From NCBI RefSeq assembly GCF_004366635.1, contig NZ_SORN01000006.1:129163-193162 (forward strand): a stretch of 64,000 nt of DNA, read 5' to 3'. This document shows positions 33,123-42,441 of the stretch, piece by piece; within the stretch, counting starts at the first letter, position 1, and the number at the start of each line of letters is the position of its first letter. Position numbers and translations under genes: made by a program. The notes beneath the pieces are model-generated. The model was not told the origin of the DNA. It did not search any database and worked only from the letters and a program-made list of their open reading frames with translations. This DNA comes from Roseinatronobacter bogoriensis DSM 18756. Its GTDB lineage: Bacteria; Pseudomonadota; Alphaproteobacteria; Rhodobacterales; Rhodobacteraceae.

Positions 33123-34481
33123 CTACCCCCGCTCCAACAACCGCTTGCGTTCCCAATCGGTCACTACGCGGTCATGTTCCTCAATCTCCCAGCGTGCCGC
33201 GCGGGTATAGTGATCCACCACATCATCACCAAAGGCCGCGCGCAACATCACCGAGCCCTCCAGCAGATCCGCCGCATGCCGCAAGGTCTTCGGAATTTCG
33301 CGCGCCTGTGCATTCTGATAGCTGTCCCCGCGCATTTCTGCCTCCAGTTCCATCGCGCCCTCAAGACCTGCAAGCCCCGCTGCCAGCAGACCCGCGCAGG
33401 CCAGATACGGGTTCAGATCCGCGCCCCCAATCCGGCATTCAACACGCACCGCCTTTGTCCCATCGCCGCAAACCCGGAACCCCGCGGTCCGGTTATCCAG
33501 CGACCAGACCGCCTTGGTCGGCGCAAACATTCCCACGCAAAAGCGTTTGTAGCTGTTCACATAAGGGGCCAGCAGCGCCGTAATCTCGCCCGCATGGGCC
33601 AGTTGCCCGGCCATATACTGCCGCATCACTGCCGACATGCCATATTCCGCGCCCTTGTCCAGAAATGCGGGCTGGCCATCCAGCGTCCAGAGCGATTGAT
33701 GCACATGGCTGGACGACCCCGCCCGCCGGTGGTCATATTTCGCCATGAAGGTGACCGACTTGCCCAGACCATGCGCGATTTCCTTGGTCGCCTGTTTGGT
33801 AATGACATGGAAATCCGCCGTCTTCAGCATCTCGTCATAACGGATATTGATCTCCGCCTGCCCGGCTTCAGCCTCGCCCTTGGAATTCTCGACCGGGATG
33901 CCCGCACCATAAAGCCCATTGCGCAAGACCCGCATCAACGGCTCCTCTTTCGAGGTCTGGAACAGATGATAATCCTCATTGTAACCTGAAATCGGCGTCA
34001 AATGATCCGTCCCGCCATCGCGCAGCGCCTCATAGCTCTGCTCGAAGATGAAAAACTCCAACTCCGTCGCAGCCATCGCCGCATAGCCCATCTCGCGTGC
34101 ACGCGCGACCTGACGCTTCAATATCGCGCGCGGTGAAACCGCAATTTCTTCATGCGTGTGATGATCCAGCAGGTCACACAACACCAGCGCTGTGCCCGGC
34201 AGCCATGGCACAGGTCGCAAGGTCGCCAGATCAGGCTTCATGACGTAATCGCCATAGCCCTTCGCCCAGGACGTAGAGGCGTAGCCCTCAACCGTCAGCA
34301 TCTCCATATCTGTCGCCAGAAGATAGTTGCAGCAATGCGTTTCCTGATACCCTGAATCCAGAAAATGCGCCGCATGAAAGCGCTTGCCCATCAAGCGGCC
34401 CTGCATATCAGGCGCGGCAACCAGAACCGTGTCAATCTCGCGCGCGTCAAACGCCGCGCGCAACTCTTGCAGTGTCATCAT
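33123..34481 (-). CDS. Glutamine synthetase-like gamma-glutamyl ligase
   Basis: The product (452 residues from ATG 34481) is a glutamine-synthetase-family ligase with an N-terminal beta-grasp and a C-terminal catalytic domain. Characteristic segments are ATELEFFIFEQ (metal Glu), AGQAEINIRYDE, HVHQSLW and NRTAGFRVCGDG. It belongs to the GlnA-III/PuuA type that joins glutamate to amines rather than ammonia. The company of aldehyde and alcohol dehydrogenases, and of no nitrogen-regulation genes, favours a catabolic gamma-glutamylation of an amine. The exact amine cannot be read from sequence. Confidence 0.85.
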   Translation of the reverse strand: MMTLQELRAAFDAREIDTVLVAAPDMQGRLMGKRFHAAHFLDSGYQETHCCNYLLATDMEMLTVEGYASTSWAKGYGDYVMKPDLATLRPVPWLPGTALVLCDLLDHHTHEEIAVSPRAILKRQVARAREMGYAAMAATELEFFIFEQSYEALRDGGTDHLTPISGYNEDYHLFQTSKEEPLMRVLRNGLYGAGIPVENSKGEAEAGQAEINIRYDEMLKTADFHVITKQATKEIAHGLGKSVTFMAKYDHRRAGSSSHVHQSLWTLDGQPAFLDKGAEYGMSAVMRQYMAGQLAHAGEITALLAPYVNSYKRFCVGMFAPTKAVWSLDNRTAGFRVCGDGTKAVRVECRIGGADLNPYLACAGLLAAGLAGLEGAMELEAEMRGDSYQNAQAREIPKTLRHAADLLEGSVMLRAAFGDDVVDHYTRAARWEIEEHDRVVTDWERKRLLERG

Positions 34482-34502
34482 GGCCGCTCTCTCGCCCTTC
34501 TT

Positions 34503-34570
34503 CCTCATTCATCCTTGCAGAAATATCCTCGGGGGGGTCCGGGGGGGCAGACAGCCCCCCCGGCCTTTCC
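34503..34570 (-). terminator. GC-rich hairpin plus conserved intergenic tail after dctP
   Basis: CCGGGGGGGC pairs with GCCCCCCCGG (34539-34563). On the minus strand it is followed by CCCCCCCGAGGATATTTCTG, a tail akin to that at 33060-33090. It may reduce expression of the distal enzymes relative to the transporter. Confidence 0.5.
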
Positions 34571-35608
34571 TCAAGAATAACGATAGGGCCGTCCGGCCTT
34601 GTCCATCGCCGCATTGTAGTTGCGGAAAATTTCCACAACCTTCGCCTTGGTTTCCGATTCCGCCGCAATCTCTTCCCAGAAATCGCGGGCAGCCGCTTCA
34701 ACGCCCGCCCATTCGGCATCCGGGATCGAGGTCAGTTCCAGCTTGTCGCCTTCCGTGCGCAGACGTGCCTCGCCGGCCCAATACCAGTGCTGACGGTAGT
34801 AATGCGACTGCTCGAAACAGGTGGCCATCAGGTTTTGCAGATGTTCGGGCAACTCGTTCCAGCGGTCCATATTGGCAAAGAAATGCCCGATCCAGGCGCC
34901 AGAGATGTTGTTGGTCAGGAAGTGGCTACAGATATCGGCCCAACCCACCTCATAGGCTTCGGTGATCCCGCACCATGCGACCCCGTCAATCTCGCGCGTT
35001 TGCAGCGCAATCTCGACATCTTCCCAAGGCACGGTTACCGGCACGACACCGAATTGCGACAGGAAACGCCCTGCTGTCGGAAAGGTGAATACCCGTTTGC
35101 CTTCCAATTCAGCCAGCGAGGTGATGGGCGAGGAGGTGATGAAATGGCACGGGTCCCAGGACCCGGCAGAGATGTGCTTGACGCCAACCTTCTCGTATTC
35201 CTCGGCCCAGATCTCGTTCAGGCCCCAGTCATGAAACAGCGCGGGCACATCCAGCGAATAGCGGCTGGCAAAGGGGAAGTAGCCGCCGAATACCGTGACT
35301 TCCGTGGGCGATGCCATGGAATCGTCATCCGATTGCACCGCGTCAATCGTGCCGCGCTGCATGGCCTGAAACAGCTCTTCCGTGGGCACAAGCTGGTCGG
35401 CATAGAACAGGTCGATCTGCATCTCGTCGCCTGCAATGGCGTTGAACATGTCGATGGCCGGTTTGGCCACCTGCGCGCCAAGGGCCGCACCTGCATAGGT
35501 CTGCAACCGCCAGCGGATCGGCGATTGCGCCTTGACGGCGGGGGCGGCAAGGGCGGCGGCACCACCAAGGGCACCCGTGGTCAGAAACTTCCGTCTTGTC
35601 GTGGTCAT
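34571..35608 (-). CDS. dctP: TRAP transporter substrate-binding protein
   Basis: The 345-residue DctP/TAXI-type periplasmic binding protein has a twin-arginine signal (TTTRRKFLTTG) followed by AAPAVKAQ. The mature domain has the usual two-lobe DctP features, including a conserved Arg-containing strand and YADQLVPTEE. It binds an unknown, probably anionic or zwitterionic, solute. Its permease genes dctQ and dctM lie directly upstream in the same operon. Confidence 0.9.
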   Translation of the reverse strand: MTTTRRKFLTTGALGGAAALAAPAVKAQSPIRWRLQTYAGAALGAQVAKPAIDMFNAIAGDEMQIDLFYADQLVPTEELFQAMQRGTIDAVQSDDDSMASPTEVTVFGGYFPFASRYSLDVPALFHDWGLNEIWAEEYEKVGVKHISAGSWDPCHFITSSPITSLAELEGKRVFTFPTAGRFLSQFGVVPVTVPWEDVEIALQTREIDGVAWCGITEAYEVGWADICSHFLTNNISGAWIGHFFANMDRWNELPEHLQNLMATCFEQSHYYRQHWYWAGEARLRTEGDKLELTSIPDAEWAGVEAAARDFWEEIAAESETKAKVVEIFRNYNAAMDKAGRPYRYS

Positions 35609-35667
35609 GGTCTTTTCCTTCCGGTTGGGGTTGAATTGGGGCGCGTTTGCCGCGCCTTCTGTAGATT

Positions 35668-36993
35668 TCAGGGAAACAGAACCCCCGGCAGCCAGAGTGC
35701 GATCTGCGGGAAGGCCATCACAAGGCCCAGCCCCACGATCATCACACCGACAAAGGGGATGATAGAGCGGTAGATATCGCCCAAAGTGACCTCGTTCGGG
35801 GCCATTGCGCGCATCAGAAACAGATTATAGCCGAAGGGGGGCGTCATATAGGCGATCTGACAGGTGATCGTGTACAGCACGCCATACCAGATCAGGTCAA
35901 ATTCCAGCATCCGCACGATCGGCACATACAGGGGGGCCACGATCACCAGCATCGCTGTGTCATCCAGAAACATACCCATCAGGATAAAGGAAATCTGCAT
36001 CAGGATCAGGATCTCCCAGCGGCCAAGGCCCAGATTTTCCATGAACAGCGCGCGCACGAAATCAACTGCGCGCAGACCGTCGAACACTGCGCCGAATGCC
36101 AGGGCGGCGAGGATGATCCACAGGAACATGCAAGAGATGGCCAGCGTCTTGCGGGTGCAGGTTTCCAGCACAGCCCAGCTCATCCGTCCTTTGGCAACGC
36201 TGACGGCCAGCGCGGCCACCGCCCCCACGACAGAGCTTTCCACCAGACGTGTATAGCCCAGCACGAAAGGCACCATCATCACCGCGAAGATGCCCAGCGG
36301 CATAAGCCCTGCCAGCAGCAACCGGTACTTCTCTGACCGTGTGACCTGCGCCAGTTCATCCGGGTCGATTACGGGGCCAAGGGCCGGGTTCATCCGGCAG
36401 CGCAGCCAAATATAGATTATGAAAAGCGTCGCCAGCAAAAGCCCCGGCAGCAGCCCTGCGGCCCACAGATGGCTGACCGGTTGGCGTGCGATCATGGCAT
36501 AGAGCACCAGAACCACCGAAGGTGGCACCAGAATCCCAAGGCTGGACCCGGCCTGAATGACACCCGTCACCATCAGCTTGTTATAGTTGCGCTTCAGCAG
36601 TTCCGGCAGCGCAATCGTCGCGCCGATTGCCATGCCTGCCACAGACAGGCCATTCATGGCTGAAATCAGCACCATCAACAGAATTGTGCCAATCGCCAGC
36701 CCCCCCGGCACCGGGCCGAACCAGACATGGAACATGCGATACAGATCATCCGCCAACCTGCTTTCCGACAGCACATAGCCCATGAAAATGAACATTGGCA
36801 GCGTCATCAGCGGGAACCAGTTCATCAGCTTGATGGTCTGGGCAAAAGCCAGATCATGCCCGCCCCTGTCGCCCCATAGCCCGATGGCAGCGACCACCGC
36901 GACGAAACCAATGACCCCGAACATGCGCTGGCCGGTCAGCATGACCATCAGCATGGACCCAAACATCAGCGCAGCGATCATTTCATAGGACAT
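35668..36993 (-). CDS. dctM: TRAP transporter large permease
   Basis: The 441-residue protein has about twelve transmembrane helices and DctM signatures such as MTLPMFIFMGYVLSES, GLSVAGMAIGATIALPEL and PPSVVLVLYA. The start overlaps the dctQ stop (TGATG). It is the ion-coupled translocation subunit for the TRAP system with DctP and DctQ. Confidence 0.92.
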   Translation of the reverse strand: MSYEMIAALMFGSMLMVMLTGQRMFGVIGFVAVVAAIGLWGDRGGHDLAFAQTIKLMNWFPLMTLPMFIFMGYVLSESRLADDLYRMFHVWFGPVPGGLAIGTILLMVLISAMNGLSVAGMAIGATIALPELLKRNYNKLMVTGVIQAGSSLGILVPPSVVLVLYAMIARQPVSHLWAAGLLPGLLLATLFIIYIWLRCRMNPALGPVIDPDELAQVTRSEKYRLLLAGLMPLGIFAVMMVPFVLGYTRLVESSVVGAVAALAVSVAKGRMSWAVLETCTRKTLAISCMFLWIILAALAFGAVFDGLRAVDFVRALFMENLGLGRWEILILMQISFILMGMFLDDTAMLVIVAPLYVPIVRMLEFDLIWYGVLYTITCQIAYMTPPFGYNLFLMRAMAPNEVTLGDIYRSIIPFVGVMIVGLGLVMAFPQIALWLPGVLFP

Positions 36994-37514
36994 CAGGCAG
37001 CGCGCTCCTCAATCTTGATCCCGCGCAGCTTGGCGATGTCACGGATCAGAAAAGCCGTGCATTGCAGGATCATCAGCACAATGCCGATACACATCACGAT
37101 CTTGATCGGGGCCATATAGGGCCGCCACATCCCACGCCGACGTTCGCCATATTCCAGCGCGTATTGCGTGCTTTCAATCCCGCCCCACAGCAGAACACCC
37201 AGATAGATCAGCAGTGTGAAAATGGTTATCGCATCGACGGCGGCCTTGGTGCGGTCCGACCATCGCGAATACAGCAGGTCCATGCGCACCGCAGATCCCA
37301 TCTGCAACGCATAGGCCCCGCCCAGCATGAAATAGCCAAGCAGCAGGAATTGCGCCATCTCGTCGGTCCAGATTTGCGGGGTGAAACCTGCGCGCGCAAT
37401 CGCGCCCCAGCCCAGCACGGCCATCAGCACGAACAAGCTCCACATCGCCAGCCGACCGACGCGGTAATTCAGCGCCTCGACAAACCGAAGATAGGCGATC
37501 ACAGCGCGGGGCAT
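36993..37514 (-). CDS. dctQ: TRAP transporter small permease
   Basis: The 173-residue protein has four transmembrane helices and the DctQ-type segment WTDEMAQFLLLGYFMLGGAYAL. Its first 16 bp overlap the end of the N-formylglutamate amidohydrolase-like gene and its stop overlaps dctM, so the three are translationally coupled. Confidence 0.9.
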   Translation of the reverse strand: MPRAVIAYLRFVEALNYRVGRLAMWSLFVLMAVLGWGAIARAGFTPQIWTDEMAQFLLLGYFMLGGAYALQMGSAVRMDLLYSRWSDRTKAAVDAITIFTLLIYLGVLLWGGIESTQYALEYGERRRGMWRPYMAPIKIVMCIGIVLMILQCTAFLIRDIAKLRGIKIEERAA

Positions 37515-38314
37515 TCCACCTCCGTCACACGGTCAATCGCGTGGGCCAGAACAGTCGCGAGGCGCGCGGCCAGTGCCTCTTGCAACTCTGGCGTGGCGAT
37601 CAGGTCATTGCGCAATTCCAGCATGGCGTTGTCCAGACCATAGGGCAGCGCATGAAGGCGCAAGGTATGGGTAACGTGATCGGCCGCGGAATAGGGCGCG
37701 TTCAATTCGGTCACCAATCCCAGCCCCCCGGCTTGCAAGACAATCTGTTCGGCCAGCGCTGGCAGATCGTCATGAATAACCCCGAATTCCACCTTACGCG
37801 GCACGCCATGCCAGATGGGCGCAAAGGAATGGATCGTCAGGATTACAGGCCGCCGCCCCAGCGCCAGCGCCCGTGCGATCCGGGCACGGACAAGGCCATG
37901 AAAGGGCAGGTAAAGGCGTTCAAGCCGCTCCAGGCGTTCAGTCGTGGAAAGGCCCTCGTTCAATGCGATGTGATGAATTTCGGACTGTGTCGGACAGGCA
38001 TCAGGCCGGTCCGGGCTGCGATTCAGGTCATAGATCAGGCGCGACAGCGGGGCGTGGATCAACTCCACCGCCGCGCAGGCACGCGCCAGATGCGGACCAA
38101 GCGCCAGCGCAAGCCCCAGCGCGCCGGGATCGCTGGCCGCATGAGAAGCCAGCAAATCCGCGCCCGCATTCATCCACGGGTCCACGACACGGTTTGACGC
38201 ATGTTCACAAACCAGAATGACAGCGGGCGGCGCATCAGGCTGGACCGCAGCGCCAGATTCATCCCAGCCAAGCAAGCTGCCCGCCCAATCTGCCACTGCA
38301 CCTTGCGGAGTCAT
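37499..38314 (-). CDS. N-formylglutamate amidohydrolase-like protein
   Basis: The 271-residue protein belongs to the N-formylglutamate amidohydrolase family (PF05013). Visible features are VICEH-type CEHASNRV near the N terminus, LIHAPLSRLIYDLNR, TIHSFAPIW and TELNAPYS. It probably binds zinc through the conserved Glu/His residues. It is the first gene of the operon. No other histidine-degradation genes are near, so the substrate may be another N-acyl or glutamyl amide. That is inferred from the neighbouring ligase and dehydrogenases. Confidence 0.8.
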   Translation of the reverse strand: MTPQGAVADWAGSLLGWDESGAAVQPDAPPAVILVCEHASNRVVDPWMNAGADLLASHAASDPGALGLALALGPHLARACAAVELIHAPLSRLIYDLNRSPDRPDACPTQSEIHHIALNEGLSTTERLERLERLYLPFHGLVRARIARALALGRRPVILTIHSFAPIWHGVPRKVEFGVIHDDLPALAEQIVLQAGGLGLVTELNAPYSAADHVTHTLRLHALPYGLDNAMLELRNDLIATPELQEALAARLATVLAHAIDRVTEVECPAL

Positions 38315-38476
38315 CCGTTACATCCCTGACCGCTGCCAAACGCGCAAAGCTGCGCACACGTCACAGGCTGCACTGGTTAAGGTTTTTGTGTCAAGTATAT
38401 TTCTTTTCTTTCTTTTTTGAAAATTTTATTACAGAATGAAAAGTCTATTTTGCAGGCAATCGCGGTGCAGGGCGTC

Positions 38477-39346
38477 ATGACACAGTTTCAGACATTGGAA
38501 GACAAGTTGCGCGCGGCCATGTCCGGCATGACGCGTGCAGAACGCCAACTTGCCAGCCATATGCTGGGTAATTTCCCGCTTTCCGTGCTGGGGTCAGTCT
38601 CTGAAATTGCACAGGATGCTGGCGTATCGGCGCCGACTGTGGTGCGACTGGTGCGGAAACTGGGGTTCTCTGGCTACCCTGAATTCCGAATGCAATTGCA
38701 TGAAGAAATGGGCGAACGTCTTGCCTCTCCCATCGCAAAGCACGAAAAATGGGCAGACAACTCGCAGCCTGACCACCCGTTGAACCGTTTTGCAACAAGC
38801 GTGATCGACAACCTGAACCAAACCCTCAGCCAACAGGATCTGCGGGTATTTGACACGGTTGCAGGCATTCTGGCCGACAAGTCGCGCCCGGTGCATCTGA
38901 TGGGCGGACGGTTAACGCGCTCGGTCGCGGAGTATTTCACAACTGCGCTTCATGTCATGCGCAGCGATGTGACGCTGTTGCCCAGCCTTCCCAACACATG
39001 GCCCCCGGCCCTGCTGGAAATGTCCGAACGTGATGTTCTGGTGATATGTGACATCCGGCGCTATGAACCGTCGATCATGCAATTTGCCGAACTCGCCCAC
39101 GCACAGGGCGTCGAAATTGTCTTGCTGACAGACCGCTGGATCTCGCCCAGCGCAGGTGTCGCACAGCATATCCTGACCAGCCATGTCGAAGTCCCTTCTG
39201 CCTGGGACACAATCGTTCCGATGGTTGCACTGGTGGAGGCGCTTCTTTCAGCTATACAGGAACGCAACTGGCAGGAAACCCGCGAAAGACTGGCCAGGAT
39301 GGAGCGGTTTTATGAAGATATGCTGCTATTCAAACGGATGCGGTGA
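38477..39346 (+). CDS. MurR/RpiR-family transcriptional regulator
   Basis: The product (289 residues from ATG 38477) has an N-terminal RpiR helix-turn-helix (about 1-77: SEIAQDAGVSAPTVVRLVRKLGF) and a C-terminal SIS domain (about 120-270), which usually senses a phosphorylated or small-molecule ligand. The frame is open to 38417 but that stretch is AT-rich promoter-like DNA. It is divergent from the amidohydrolase-TRAP-ligase-dehydrogenase operon and is its likely regulator. Confidence 0.85.
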   Translation: MTQFQTLEDKLRAAMSGMTRAERQLASHMLGNFPLSVLGSVSEIAQDAGVSAPTVVRLVRKLGFSGYPEFRMQLHEEMGERLASPIAKHEKWADNSQPDHPLNRFATSVIDNLNQTLSQQDLRVFDTVAGILADKSRPVHLMGGRLTRSVAEYFTTALHVMRSDVTLLPSLPNTWPPALLEMSERDVLVICDIRRYEPSIMQFAELAHAQGVEIVLLTDRWISPSAGVAQHILTSHVEVPSAWDTIVPMVALVEALLSAIQERNWQETRERLARMERFYEDMLLFKRMR

Positions 39347-39394
39347 AATCCAGGCGCATACCTGACCTACCCCCCGGCACCCGTAGTAAAAGCC

Positions 39395-39434
39395 CCATTC
39401 GCGTCGCCATTCGCGTCTAGTCGCGCCAGTCAGA
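39395..39434. promoter_or_regulatory. Direct repeats and CGCCAGTCAGACGC motif upstream of the S15 hydrolase
   Basis: CCATTCGCGTC occurs twice in tandem (39395-39405 and 39407-39417), followed by CGCGCCAGTCAGACGC. CGCGCCAGTCAGA recurs at 41585-41597 before the XRE gene, and inverted GACGCGAA occurs in both. Candidate binding site for the XRE regulator. Confidence 0.45.
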
Positions 39435-39501
39435 CGCAGGTCGCGCGATTGTCTCTGCTGCCCGCCCCCCCTCTAATCACAGCAAAACAGGAGGGGCACT
39501 G

Positions 39502-41511
39502 ATGCTGCAAACCGAAAACAGATTGAGCGCGGAAAACTCTGTCGAAGTGCTGGATCCCGTCTGGATCCAGATGCGCGATGGTGCCCGGCTTGCAGCGCGT
39601 ATCTGGATGCCTGAATCCGCGCGGCTTTCACCTGCACCCGTGGTGCTTGAATATCTTCCCTATCGCAGGCGCGATGGAACCCTACCCAGGGACGAGCTGA
39701 CCCATGCATGGCTGGCGCGCCACGGATATGTCGGTGTTCGCGTCGATATTCGCGGCAATGGCGATTCTGACGGCCATATGAGCGACGAATATTCCGAAGC
39801 GGAACTGGATGACGGCGTGCAGGTCATTGAATGGCTGGCGGCACAAGACTGGTGCAACGGGTCCGTCGGCATGATCGGAATCAGCTGGGGGGGCTTCAAC
39901 GGGTTGCAACTGGCGCAACTGGCCCCGCCCGCGCTGAAGGCTGCGGTGACGATCTGCTTCACTGATGACCGCTACGCCGATGACATCCACTATATGGGCG
40001 GCTGCCTGCTGACGGAAAACAAGGGCTGGTCATCACAGATGTTCGCCTATTCCTCGCGTCCGCCTGACCCGGAAATCGTGGGCGAGGCATGGCGCGACAT
40101 CTGGCTGGACCGGCTGCGGAACCAGCCCCTGCACATCGAGACATGGCTGGCCCACCAGCGCCGCGATGCTTATTGGAAGCGTGCCTCTGTCTGTGAAGAT
40201 TACGGGGCGGTCAAGGCGGCCATCCTTGCTGTTGGGGGCTGGGCGGATGCCTATTCCAACGCAGTGCCGCGCACCATTGCGGGGCTGTCATCGCCTGTGG
40301 CGGGCCTGAATGGCCCTTGGGCGCATAAATACCCCAATGTTGCATGGCCCGAACCCTCGATCGGCTTTCTGGCAGAGGTCAAGGCCTGGTTCGACCACTG
40401 GCTGAAAGGCGAAGGCGAAGCGCCAGATATGTCCTACCGGATGTATGTCATCGAATCGGAGTCACCCGCGCGCCGGATGCTGGCCCGCAAGGGCCGCTGG
40501 ATATCCGAGCCAAGCTGGCCCTCCCCCCGTATTGGGCGCGAGGCTTTGCACCTTTCGGAAAGTGGCCTAGGGGCAGAGCCGGGCAAAGCCCCCCTTGTCG
40601 TATCCAACCCGCAAACTGTGGGGCTGGCGGGGCAGCGCTTTTGCCCCGGAATGCGCAGTCTGGATGAACTGGCGGACGACCAGCGTGCAGATGATGCGCT
40701 GTGCCTGACATTGGACACAGCCCCATTGGAGGCGGGCAAAGACATTGTCGGTGCTGCACGGTTGCGCCTGCGGCTGACACCCGATCAGTCCAGCGGCTTT
40801 GTCGTCGCCCGGCTATGCGACTTGCGCCCCGATGGAAGTGTTGCCTTCATCACAATGGGGGTTTTGAACCTGACCCACCAAGACGGGCATGAAACCGTTT
40901 CCCCAATGACACCGGGCACACCGATGAACGTGGAATTCGCGTTCAATGACATTGCCTACCATCTGCCTGCCGGTCACTGCCTGCGACTGTCACTGTCAAC
41001 CGCCTATTGGCCCATGCTGTGGCCCTCTGCGGCGCCGCTATCGCTTCAGCTTGATCCAGCAGGCTGCGCGCTTGACCTGCCGATCCGGCCAGAGATTGCG
41101 GAGGATGCGCCTGTATTTACCCCCCCAGAGCAGACACGCGAGGGGGCCTCTACCCTGTTGCGGCCAGAGGGGTTCACCCGGCACGAAGAACGCCTGCACG
41201 ATGGCACGCAACGCCTGACCCTGACCACCGATGGCGGGCTGACGCGCCATGACAGCACAGGTCTGGAATCCGGCAAGGTTATTACCGAGACATGGGATAT
41301 CCGCGCGGATGACCCGCTCTCTGCGCGCCACGAAACACATTGGAGCTACACAATCGGCCGTGGTGCGTGGCAGACGCGCACAGAGACGCGCACGGAAATG
41401 ACATGTGACGCGACGCGATTTCATATCGTTGCGCAGTTGCGCGCATATGAAGGCGAGGACTGTCTGATCCAGCGCGATTGGGAGTTCTCGGTCCCGCGCG
41501 ACGGGGTTTAG
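39502..41511 (+). CDS. CocE/NonD (peptidase S15) family hydrolase
   Basis: The 669-residue protein has an N-terminal alpha/beta-hydrolase domain with nucleophile S128 in GISWGGFNG, preceded by RVDIRGNGDSDG. A C-terminal jelly-roll domain (about 400-660) is typical of Xaa-Pro dipeptidyl-peptidases and cocaine-esterase-like acylases. There is no signal peptide, so it acts in the cytoplasm. AGGAGGGG lies 7 nt before the ATG. It precedes an XRE regulator and a peptide ABC transporter, which suits hydrolysis of an imported peptide or amide. Confidence 0.88.
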   Translation: MLQTENRLSAENSVEVLDPVWIQMRDGARLAARIWMPESARLSPAPVVLEYLPYRRRDGTLPRDELTHAWLARHGYVGVRVDIRGNGDSDGHMSDEYSEAELDDGVQVIEWLAAQDWCNGSVGMIGISWGGFNGLQLAQLAPPALKAAVTICFTDDRYADDIHYMGGCLLTENKGWSSQMFAYSSRPPDPEIVGEAWRDIWLDRLRNQPLHIETWLAHQRRDAYWKRASVCEDYGAVKAAILAVGGWADAYSNAVPRTIAGLSSPVAGLNGPWAHKYPNVAWPEPSIGFLAEVKAWFDHWLKGEGEAPDMSYRMYVIESESPARRMLARKGRWISEPSWPSPRIGREALHLSESGLGAEPGKAPLVVSNPQTVGLAGQRFCPGMRSLDELADDQRADDALCLTLDTAPLEAGKDIVGAARLRLRLTPDQSSGFVVARLCDLRPDGSVAFITMGVLNLTHQDGHETVSPMTPGTPMNVEFAFNDIAYHLPAGHCLRLSLSTAYWPMLWPSAAPLSLQLDPAGCALDLPIRPEIAEDAPVFTPPEQTREGASTLLRPEGFTRHEERLHDGTQRLTLTTDGGLTRHDSTGLESGKVITETWDIRADDPLSARHETHWSYTIGRGAWQTRTETRTEMTCDATRFHIVAQLRAYEGEDCLIQRDWEFSVPRDGV

Positions 41512-41550
41512 CGCGCCTATTTTTCCCAGGGGCAACGTCGCGCTGGAAAA

Positions 41551-41596
41551 CTGACGCGAACAGGCGCGATATTTCTTGCCTGTTCGCGCCAGTCAG
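41551..41596. promoter_or_regulatory. Long inverted repeat upstream of the XRE regulator
   Basis: GCGAACAGGC (41556-41565) and GCCTGTTCGC (41578-41587) form a perfect 10-bp inverted repeat, flanked by a further pair CTGAC (41551-41555) and GTCAG (41592-41596). It ends 13 bp before the regulator start, as expected for an autoregulatory operator. Confidence 0.6.
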
Positions 41597-41609
41597 ATAG
41601 AACTGCCCC

Positions 41610-42434
41610 ATGCAGGAGAATATCGCGCGCAACCTCAAGCTGCTGTGCAGCTATGCCCCTTCAATCGCCGATGTATGCCGAAACCTTGGCATCAACAGGC
41701 AGCAATTCACCAAATATCTAAGCGGCACCTCCCGCCCCTCGGCGCGGAATATTCGACGCATCTGCGACTATTTCGGGGTCGAGGAAGAGGAACTGCTCTT
41801 ACCACCTGGTCGCTTTGCCGAACTCGTCTCGCTGCGCCCGCGCGCACGGCACCTTTTGCGTGCGCTTGGCCCTGCCGCGACCCATATCGACCGCATGATT
41901 GCCGGATCAGCAGACAGCCTGAAACCCTATTGCGGTTACTACTTTTACTATTACTACACCCCCAGCCGCCCCGGCATGATACGACGCTCCATCCTGCGGA
42001 TATCAGAATACAAAGGCGTTTATTATACGCGCTTGTCAGAGCGGATACAGCCAGAAGAAAGCCCCTTGGGCAGGTCGCATTTCATTCGTTATATCGGCGT
42101 TGCATTCATGCTGGGAGGCCGTATCTTCATTACCGACCACAACTCTAACGCATTGCGGTCGCTGTCACAGACAATCCTGTTTCCCGCAGCCGCCGAGGTG
42201 CCCGAATACTTGACCGGCATGACGCTTGGGGTTCAGGGCCGCAGCGCCAGAAGCCCCTTTGCCGCGCAGGTGTTCCTCGAATATCTGGGCAAGACGACCA
42301 ATCTGCGCCGAGATATGAAGCAGACAGGCATATTTCCTGCCCAAAGCCCCGATTTACCCCGGAATGTCGCGCGCATGCTGGCAGTCGGCGGTGAAGGGCA
42401 ACATATGCTCAAAGCGCTGGAGTTGCCAGCCTGA
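41610..42434 (+). CDS. XRE-family transcriptional regulator
   Basis: The 274-residue protein has an N-terminal Cro/C1-type helix-turn-helix (about 5-62: VCRNLGINRQQFTKYLSGTSRPS). A larger C-terminal domain of unknown fold carries an unusual aromatic run, YYFYYYYTPS, near residue 110. It lies between the S15 hydrolase and the peptide transporter genes, and inverted repeats containing TGACGC lie both upstream and downstream of it. It is the likely regulator of this cluster, probably through a ligand bound by the C-terminal domain. Confidence 0.8.
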   Translation: MQENIARNLKLLCSYAPSIADVCRNLGINRQQFTKYLSGTSRPSARNIRRICDYFGVEEEELLLPPGRFAELVSLRPRARHLLRALGPAATHIDRMIAGSADSLKPYCGYYFYYYYTPSRPGMIRRSILRISEYKGVYYTRLSERIQPEESPLGRSHFIRYIGVAFMLGGRIFITDHNSNALRSLSQTILFPAAAEVPEYLTGMTLGVQGRSARSPFAAQVFLEYLGKTTNLRRDMKQTGIFPAQSPDLPRNVARMLAVGGEGQHMLKALELPA

Positions 42435-42441
42435 CGCGATG

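Noticed and set aside
37499..38314. Histidine-degradation gene hutG
   Set aside because: The protein is of that family, but no hutH, hutU, hutI or hutF is near and the operon has another theme.
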